64,000 nucleotides of DNA from Leucobacter rhizosphaerae (lineage in GTDB: Bacteria > Actinomycetota > Actinomycetes > Actinomycetales > Microbacteriaceae), in contig NZ_CP095043.1 of assembly GCF_022919175.1 (NCBI RefSeq), positions 2,542,001 to 2,606,000 of the forward strand, given 5' to 3'. Shown one piece after another: positions 58,713 through 64,000 of the stretch (position 1 is the first letter of the stretch; every line of letters begins with the position of its first letter). The notes under the pieces were generated by a model, which ran no database searches, was not told the origin of the DNA, and was given only the letters and a program-made list of their open reading frames with translations. The position numbers were made by a program, and so were the translations under genes.

Positions 58713-59666
58713 CTATGAGTCCGACAGCGCGGGGGTTCGGGGCCGCACTCTCGGCCGCAACTCCCCGAGCTTCACCGTGACCACGCCGAGCACCACGAGT
58801 GCCGCGCCGACCCACTGCAGGCCGGTCGGCACGATGGCCAGGAGCACGATGGTCCACAGGATCCCGAACAGCGGCTCGGAGTAGCCGGTGAAACTCGCCA
58901 CGGTCGCGCCGAGCCGGCGGGCGGCGGCGACGCCGAGCACGTACGAGATCACGGTCGAGATCAGCACCATGCCGGTCACGACCACGACAGGGGACACGGA
59001 GACGCTGACGAGCGTGGCCGGTGCTGCGGTCGCGGTGAAGGGGAGCAGGCCGGTCGCCGACACGACGACGAGCGCGACCGCCCCGACCGCGAGGCCGAGC
59101 CCCACGAACGGCAGCGGCGGGATGCCGTGGTCGCTCGATGCGCCGGCCGCGAAGTAGGAGGCGTTGCCGACTGCGGCGATCAGGGCGAAGAGGATCCCGA
59201 GCGGATGCAGGGCTCCGCCGGTCGCCACACCCGATACCGCGACGAGGCCGAGCACGGCGATGGCGGCGCCGATCAGGGTCAGACCCGACGGCTGCACCCG
59301 GGTGCGGATCCAGTACCAGAAGACGAGCATGACCGGACCGAGGAACTCGATGAGCAGCGCAAGGCTCGGCGGGATGAACTGCACGGCGAGGAAAAACGCC
59401 AGCTGGCACCCGACCACCGCGAGCAGCCCGAAGAGCAGGATCGGTCGCCAGGCGCGACGCACCCGATCCCACTCGCCGCGCAGCATGATGCAGGTCGGCA
59501 CGGCGAGCACGACCGCGGCGAATCCGATGCGCGCGGTGACGGCGGCTCCGGCGCTCCAGCCCGCCGACATGAGCGCACTGGCGAAGATGCCCGAAAGCGC
59601 GAAGCAGGCCGCCGACCCCAGCGCCAGCAGGAATCCCATCACGGGCCATGCGCGCCCAGTTCCCAC
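58713..59666 (-). CDS. EamA/RhtA-type transporter (DMT superfamily)
   Basis: A 317-residue protein with ten helices in two EamA repeats. It has FLLALGSAACFALSGIFASALMSAGWSAGAAVTARIGFAAVVLA at the first repeat, RPILLFGLLAVVGCQLAFFLAVQFIPPSLALLIEFLGPVMLVFWYWIRTRVQPSG linking, and ARRLGATVASFTGYSEPLFGILWTIVLLAIVPTGLQWVGAALVVLGV in the second. It probably exports amino acids or metabolites, RhtA-like. GTG 59666 is supported by GAGAGG; ATG 59639 is an alternative. Confidence 0.85.
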   Translation of the reverse strand: MGTGRAWPVMGFLLALGSAACFALSGIFASALMSAGWSAGAAVTARIGFAAVVLAVPTCIMLRGEWDRVRRAWRPILLFGLLAVVGCQLAFFLAVQFIPPSLALLIEFLGPVMLVFWYWIRTRVQPSGLTLIGAAIAVLGLVAVSGVATGGALHPLGILFALIAAVGNASYFAAGASSDHGIPPLPFVGLGLAVGAVALVVVSATGLLPFTATAAPATLVSVSVSPVVVVTGMVLISTVISYVLGVAAARRLGATVASFTGYSEPLFGILWTIVLLAIVPTGLQWVGAALVVLGVVTVKLGELRPRVRPRTPALSDS

Positions 59667-59868
59667 CGCCGCCGCCTCTCGATCGTCCCGGTCCGCGCGA
59701 GCGGGGTGCCGACGCGTTCTAAGGTGAGCCTACCGGCTGCCGGAGCGGGCGGCGACCAGAACTCACGTCACACCTTGCGGGGGATTCCCCGGGCGGCGTA
59801 CGGTGAGTCGCAGAACCGCGGAGCGATGCGTCTCCGGGCGGTGCTCCCGCAGCGATCGAGAGGGTCCC

Positions 59869-60279
59869 ATGCCGACATCTGAACCCGCAATGTCGCCGTC
59901 CGACCTGCCCGTCGCGGAGGTGCTCGATCGGGCGACCGGCCCGCGCCGCGCCGAGGTCGACGAGCTCCTGCAGATGCACCGCGAGATCAGCGGAGAGGAA
60001 CCCGTCGTGTGGGCCGGGCGGATCCTCGGGTTCGGTCAGGTCGACTACGCCACCGACAGCGGACGCACGGGGATCGCACCGCTGCTCGCGTTCGCCCCGG
60101 GAGCCGCGAAGCACACGTTGTACCTCGTGAGCGACTTCGCCGAGCGCTGGCCCGACCTGCTGGAGCAGCTCGGGCCCCACAGGGCGAGCACGGCGTGCCT
60201 GTACCTCACTCGGCTCTCGAAGGTCGATCGCGGCGTGCTGCGCACGCTCATCGAGCGCTCGATGGCCGCGTCCCGCTGA
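59869..60279 (+). CDS. DUF1801 domain protein
   Basis: A 136-residue protein: VDELLQMHREISGEEPVVWAGRILGFGQVDYA, then GIAPLLAFAPGAAKHTLYLVSDFAERWPDLLEQLGPHRAS, and KVDRGVLRTLIERSM at the end. This is the YdhG/DUF1801 fold, often involved in small-molecule or stress responses but with no defined reaction. ATG 59869 has GAGAGGG upstream. It is divergent from the EamA gene, which begins 200 bases upstream. Confidence 0.85.
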   Translation: MPTSEPAMSPSDLPVAEVLDRATGPRRAEVDELLQMHREISGEEPVVWAGRILGFGQVDYATDSGRTGIAPLLAFAPGAAKHTLYLVSDFAERWPDLLEQLGPHRASTACLYLTRLSKVDRGVLRTLIERSMAASR

Positions 60280-60294
60280 GCCGTTCGCCGTGGC

Positions 60295-60336
60295 GGGTGA
60301 GTGTCAGCGGGCGAGTGTCAGCGGGCGAGTGTCAGC
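60295..60336. repeat. Tandem 14-bp repeat (3 units)
   Basis: Three consecutive copies of GGGYGAGTGTCAGC (60295-60308, 60309-60322, 60323-60336) lie just after the DUF1801 stop and 58 bases before the next gene. The units are head-to-tail and two of them are identical, which suggests recent slippage or iterated protein-binding sites. Confidence 0.75.
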
Positions 60337-60393
60337 GGCGCATGAGAGGCTGTCGCCACGAGCATCGATCGCGGCGCTCGGGATGGGGGCGAC

Positions 60394-60612
60394 GTGAAGA
60401 TCAGGGAGACGTCGGCGTTCGACGGGCGGCAGTCCCGGTTCGACGCCGCCGCGGCGGAGGACACGCTGCGCGAGCTCGAGGAGCAGTTCGCGGCGGGTGA
60501 CATCGACGCGCGCTCGTACCTCGTGAAGAAGCAGTCGCTCGTGCGGTTGTTTGTGAAGGCCACCACGTCGCCCGTGCGTCGGCGCCGCGAGGAGAACTAC
60601 GACGGGGAGTAG
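60394..60612 (+). CDS. Small hypothetical protein with coiled-coil character
   Basis: A 72-residue protein: SAFDGRQSRFDAAAAEDTLRELEEQFAAGDIDARSYLVKKQSLVRLFVKATT, then basic/acidic RRRREENYDGE. The LREL-EQFAAGDIDARSYL helix pair resembles a SHOCT-like oligomerisation motif. GTG start with GGGGGCGAC upstream. Function unknown. Confidence 0.6.
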   Translation: MKIRETSAFDGRQSRFDAAAAEDTLRELEEQFAAGDIDARSYLVKKQSLVRLFVKATTSPVRRRREENYDGE

Positions 60613-60677
60613 AGGGTACCTTCACCGGTCGTGACGAGTGGTGGTGTGATGCCCGGAAGCCGCACCGCGCACACACA

Positions 60678-60707
60678 AAGACCCCCACCGCGAACGGTGA
60701 GGGTCTT
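60678..60707 (-). terminator. Terminator of tRNA-Arg with UUCG loop
   Basis: On the minus strand AAGACCCTCACCG and CGGTGGGGGTCTTT form a 13-bp stem with one G-U pair, closed by the very stable tetraloop TTCG and followed by a short T run. It starts five bases after the tRNA-Arg 3' end. It also faces the convergent small gene. Confidence 0.85.
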
Positions 60708-60711
60708 GCTG

Positions 60712-60785
60712 TGCGCCCCAAGGGATTCGAACCCCTGACCTTCTGATCCGTAGTCAGATGCTCTATCCAGCTGAGCTAGGGGCGC
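60712..60785 (-). tRNA. tRNA-Arg (anticodon ACG)
   Basis: On the minus strand the acceptor GCGCCCC pairs with GGGGCGC, the D arm is TAGCTCAGCTGGATAGAGC, and the anticodon loop CTACGGA carries anticodon ACG. The T arm is CAGGGGTTCGAATCCCTTG and the discriminator is A. CCA is not encoded. The ACG anticodon needs A-to-I editing (TadA) to read CGU, CGC and CGA. Confidence 0.95.
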
Positions 60786-60916
60786 ATGTTGGCGTGCCAA
60801 CCAGAGATACATTACACGACCCTCGGGCAAAACGAAAATCACGCCGACCCCGCCGCGCGTGGCGTCGCGCCGTTCCCGGCCGTGGCATGTCATGGGCTGC
60901 GGGTAGCCTAGAGGGC

Positions 60917-61525
60917 GTGTCAACGAACCCGACGAGCGCGAAGCTCGACTCCGCTCACTCCGACGCTCGCACCGGCGCTCGCTCCGGCGCTCATCTCGAC
61001 GCGCCGTCCGCCGAGCTCGCACGCGCGGAGTCGCTGATCCTCGAGATCCCCGACTACCCGTCCGAGGGGATCCTGTTCCGCGACATCACCCCGCTGCTGG
61101 CCGACGGCCCGGCGCTGCGCGCGACCGTCGACGCGCTCATCGCACCCTTCGCGGGCCGGTTCGACGTGGTCGCGGGCCTCGAGGCGCGCGGGTTCCTGCT
61201 GGCGAGCGCCGCCGCGTACACGAGCGGAACCGGCCTCATGCCGATCCGGAAGTCGGGCAGACTGCCCCGACCCGCGGGCACGGTCGGGTACGCCCTCGAG
61301 TACGGCACTGCCGAGATCGAGGCGCACGCCGACTTCGCCCCGGGGAGCCGCGTCCTGCTCATCGACGACGTGCTCGCGACCGGAGGCACCCTCGTCGCGG
61401 CGCACGCGCTGATGCGCGAGCTCGGCTACGCCGTCGCGGGTACCGCCGTGCTCTTCGAGATCGACGGCCTCGGCGGCCGGGCGGCCATCGACGATCCCGC
61501 GCTGCACACGGTCTTCCACAGCTGA
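60917..61525 (+). CDS. apt: Adenine phosphoribosyltransferase
   Basis: A 202-residue enzyme making AMP from adenine and PRPP in purine salvage. Family motifs are LILEIPDYPSEGILFRDITPLLADGPALRA, FDVVAGLEARGFLLASAAAY and the PRPP loop RVLLIDDVLATGGTLVAAHAL. A 30-residue Ser/Ala/Arg-rich leader (SAHSDARTGARSGAHLDAPSAE has this character) precedes the domain and is absent from most Apt proteins. GTG 60917 follows AGAGGGC; an internal start near LARAESLIL is possible. Four bases separate it from the DUF2207 gene. Confidence 0.92.
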   Translation: MSTNPTSAKLDSAHSDARTGARSGAHLDAPSAELARAESLILEIPDYPSEGILFRDITPLLADGPALRATVDALIAPFAGRFDVVAGLEARGFLLASAAAYTSGTGLMPIRKSGRLPRPAGTVGYALEYGTAEIEAHADFAPGSRVLLIDDVLATGGTLVAAHALMRELGYAVAGTAVLFEIDGLGGRAAIDDPALHTVFHS

Positions 61526-61529
61526 CCCG

Positions 61530-64000
61530 ATGAGCACGAAGCGGCGCAAGACGGGCGGCAAGCTGCCCCCGATGGATCCGTTCGACCTCGAGGGGTCGGA
61601 TCCGGAGCTGCTGACCTCGGGCAGGATCCCCGATCCGCAGCCCGAGCACACCCCGTTCTTCCGCTGGCTCGCACGAGTGCTCACCGCGGTCGAGACACGC
61701 CTTCGCGCCCGGGGCGATCGGACGGTGCGCGGCGGGATCATCGCGAGCTGGGTCGCGCTCGCGCTCATCGGCGTGTTCCTGCTGTTCGGGCCGATCATCA
61801 ACAAGCCCCTCGACTTCGACGACGTGATCGACTCCGCGGAGCTCAGCGAAGTGGACTGGGTCGCCCGCGACGCGGCGATCGACTACGTGGTGGATCGCGA
61901 CGACGACGGCGCGTTCGTCGCCGAGGTGAGCGAGACGTATACCGCGGACTTCGTGAACGGTCCGGAATCGCGGGTCGAACGCGAGATCGTCACGGAGTTC
62001 CGCGGTCACGACGTGGAGTTCGAGCTGGTGGAGGCCACGATCGACGGGGTCGCCGCCGAGATGACGATCGACGCGCAGCCGACCACCACCACGATCCGGC
62101 TCGCGCGCGCCGACGGCGCCGACTTCTCGGGCACACCGGAGATCCGCGTCTCGTACGTCCTCCACCACCTCGTCTCCAGCGAGGTCGACGAAGCCACGGA
62201 CCGCCCGATCGACGAGCTCTCCTGGCCGCTGTTCGCGCCCACGTGGCCGCAGGCCACGAAGGGCATCGAGGTCTCCCTGACGCTCGCGCCCGAGGTGAAC
62301 GACGCGCTGGTGCGCGCGCCGAAGGCGTACGTCGGCTGGCTGCTCCTCAGCGAGACGGTGTGGCTCACCCCCGAGGCCGAGACCGCCGCGGGCGTCCGCT
62401 ACGCCTTCACCAACGACGACACGCTGCCGCCGAACGCCGACGTCTGGATCGACGCCAGCTTCGCGCCCGGAACCTTCGAGCAGCCGCCGCAGACCACGCT
62501 GTTCTGGGTGCAGACCTACGGCCCGTTGATCCCGCTGGTGCTGCTCGGGATCCTGCTCCTCTTCGCGCTCGCGGCTCGCCGGATCGTGTGGGCCGACAGC
62601 GCGGGGGAGCCCTGGTACCTGCCGCGGAGCACGCCGCCGGAGGATTCGCCCGGGCTCGTCGCGCAGTTCCTCGACCGGCCCCGGCACGCCGAGCTCGTCG
62701 ATGCTCTGGCCCGGGTGCCGCGGACCCGCCGGGGCGAGCCCGATGCGCGCCTGACCGAGAAGCGCACGAGCTGGTTGAGCGCCGTCGCCCGCGCCGGCCG
62801 TCGCGCCGGTCGCGCGGGCAACTTCCCATCCGTCTGGCGCCGCTCGTCGCGCTGGTCGAAGGACGACCTCGTCGTCGAGGAGAAGCTGCGGTGGGTGCCC
62901 GACAGCTACGTGCGCGACACGTTCCGCTGCGCGCCGATCGCCCTCACCCTGCTGCAGTGGGGCATCCTGCGGCAGCTGTCGGAGCAGGTGATCCTCACCG
63001 TCGTGTGGTGGCCGTTCGCGTTCGTCGTGATCTCGACGGCCCTCGCGTTCGCGACCCTGTGGGTCGTCCAGCGGCCGCGTCCGCTCACCCGATCCGGCGC
63101 CCTGCTGATGCAGCAGTTGCGCGGGATCGACGCGTACGCGCAGGCGACCCGGCTGCGGGATCGCGGCCCCGTCGACGATCCACTGCTGCCGTACGCGCTG
63201 CTCTTCGAGCGGCCGCGCCGAGCCGGTCGCGCCGCGGCTGCGCTCGCCGGGCAGGAGGCCGGGGATCCGCATCTCGGCCGCGGCTGGCGCACGGAGCACT
63301 TCGTGTCGATCCCGGCACTCCTTGCGCTCGCGGCATCGATCGCCCTCTTCGCGGGGGCGGTCGTGACCGCCGCGACCCAGCCGGCGCCGTACATGCACTC
63401 GCTGGACCACATCTCGAGATTCAGTGACCTGCCGGGCACGTCGCTCACCCAGATCGAGGGGTTCGAGATCGAGGCGACGCTCGAGCGCGACGCCGAGCGG
63501 CGGGCGTCGCTTCGTGTGGTCGAGCACCACACCGTGGGCTTCGCCGACGGCGGGCGCGTGCCGCAGTTCGTGCGCGAGTGGCCGAGCACCCGACTCGGGC
63601 AGCCCCTCGGAACGGCCGTCGACGCGGTGCGGATCGACGGCGAGGAGGTCCCGTTCCGGGAGATCCCGCAGCCGCAGAGCCTCGCGGTCGTGACGCAGCT
63701 CGAGGAGGTGCTGAGCGGCTCGCACGACGTGGAGATCGAGTACACGCTGTCGACCCCGGTGGTCGATGCGGTGACGGATCCCGAGACCACCCAGCAGCTG
63801 CGGTGGACCGCGCTCTACACCTTCTGGGACGACACGTTCTACACGAACCCGAGCAACCCTTTCGACGGCGATGCCCCGGTGCGCCCGATCAGCCTGCAGC
63901 TCACGGTCGCGCCCGACCTGGTCGACGCAATCCGTGGCGGCGGCTGGATCGATTCCGATATGGATCGCGACCGGATCCCGTTCGAGAGCGGTAACTGGTA
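61530..64000 (+). CDS. DUF2207 membrane protein, partial at right edge
   Basis: An open frame of 823 codons continues past the window end. After a cytoplasmic start and helix (IIASWVALALIGVFLLFGPII), an external DUF2207-like region lies at about 105-310 (WVARDAAIDYVVDRDDDGAF, YVLHHLVSSEVDEATDRPIDELSWPLF, ATKGIEVSLTLAPEV). A helix near 335 (LIPLVLLGILLLFALAARRI) follows, then a cytoplasmic region (VEEKLRWVPDSYVRD), two helices near 470-510, the motif LRGIDAYAQATRLRDRG and another helix. A second external stretch (IEGFEIEATLERDAERR to LQLTVAPDLVDAI) looks like a repeat of the first. Function unknown; operon with apt. Confidence 0.8.
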   Translation, partial: MSTKRRKTGGKLPPMDPFDLEGSDPELLTSGRIPDPQPEHTPFFRWLARVLTAVETRLRARGDRTVRGGIIASWVALALIGVFLLFGPIINKPLDFDDVIDSAELSEVDWVARDAAIDYVVDRDDDGAFVAEVSETYTADFVNGPESRVEREIVTEFRGHDVEFELVEATIDGVAAEMTIDAQPTTTTIRLARADGADFSGTPEIRVSYVLHHLVSSEVDEATDRPIDELSWPLFAPTWPQATKGIEVSLTLAPEVNDALVRAPKAYVGWLLLSETVWLTPEAETAAGVRYAFTNDDTLPPNADVWIDASFAPGTFEQPPQTTLFWVQTYGPLIPLVLLGILLLFALAARRIVWADSAGEPWYLPRSTPPEDSPGLVAQFLDRPRHAELVDALARVPRTRRGEPDARLTEKRTSWLSAVARAGRRAGRAGNFPSVWRRSSRWSKDDLVVEEKLRWVPDSYVRDTFRCAPIALTLLQWGILRQLSEQVILTVVWWPFAFVVISTALAFATLWVVQRPRPLTRSGALLMQQLRGIDAYAQATRLRDRGPVDDPLLPYALLFERPRRAGRAAAALAGQEAGDPHLGRGWRTEHFVSIPALLALAASIALFAGAVVTAATQPAPYMHSLDHISRFSDLPGTSLTQIEGFEIEATLERDAERRASLRVVEHHTVGFADGGRVPQFVREWPSTRLGQPLGTAVDAVRIDGEEVPFREIPQPQSLAVVTQLEEVLSGSHDVEIEYTLSTPVVDAVTDPETTQQLRWTALYTFWDDTFYTNPSNPFDGDAPVRPISLQLTVAPDLVDAIRGGGWIDSDMDRDRIPFESGNW

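Noticed and set aside
61359..63725. A 788-codon frame on the minus strand
   Set aside because: It is antisense to apt and to the uninterrupted DUF2207 frame, with arginine/histidine-rich composition and no motifs.

Overview
The window is about 70% GC, tightly packed and almost free of AT-rich spacers. It uses many GTG starts, and its intergenic hairpins lack U-tracts. Gene content (class Ib NrdF, two DUF7882-like proteins, a LAxTG-type surface anchor, an AbiEi/DUF559 protein, a DUF2207 protein) points to an actinobacterium of the order Micrococcales, most likely Microbacteriaceae (Leucobacter- or Microbacterium-like). The family assignment is inference from recalled protein families, not from a search.

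Layout. 0-3 kb: end of nrdF, a small glycine-zipper membrane protein, a DUF3817 protein and an acyl-CoA ligase. 3-18.6 kb: a catabolic region with two family-3 amidohydrolases, two M20-type metallohydrolases, a TetR and a PucR-type regulator, an aldehyde dehydrogenase, a zinc alcohol dehydrogenase and a ribose-type ABC importer (binding lipoprotein, double ATPase, permease). These would import and degrade an N-acyl, ureido or amino-alcohol type compound; the substrate cannot be read from the sequence. 18.7-25.7 kb: cell envelope genes (DD-carboxypeptidase, acyltransferase, polysaccharide deacetylase lipoprotein, ABC exporter). 25.7-29.6 kb: a complete riboflavin operon ribD-ribE-ribBA-ribH behind an FMN riboswitch. 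29.7-39.5 kb: DUF1345 protein, rhomboid-like/DUF2156 membrane protein, AbiEi-DUF559 protein, trpS, two exonuclease III genes and a 908-residue LuxR-family ATPase regulator.

39.5-43.4 kb is the most unusual part. A tandem pair of DUF7882-like genes is followed by tRNA-Ser(GCT), whose 3' end is copied 2.9 kb downstream as a 45-bp direct repeat with one mismatch. The segment between the repeats looks like a small island. It carries a frameshifted small gene, a collagen-like wall-anchored protein built of three repeated modules, and a lower-GC membrane protein. No integrase is visible.

43.5-64 kb is ordinary core and accessory sequence: DUF5684 protein, cation/proton antiporter, SRPBCC protein, thioredoxin-DUF4395 pair, DUF1295 protein, second acyl-CoA ligase, EgtC-like amidotransferase, MFS transporter, a TetR-controlled membrane gene with two visible operators, MarR, a two-component system divergent from a small export protein, Dps, a DMT exporter, tRNA-Arg(ACG), apt and a truncated DUF2207 membrane protein running off the right edge.

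Regulatory and repeat structure is richer than the gene list suggests. A dispersed long inverted repeat occurs at 7.9 and 32.6 kb, several other long-arm hairpins sit in gene-free gaps, and palindromic operator candidates lie next to the PucR, TetR, MarR and NarL-type regulators.
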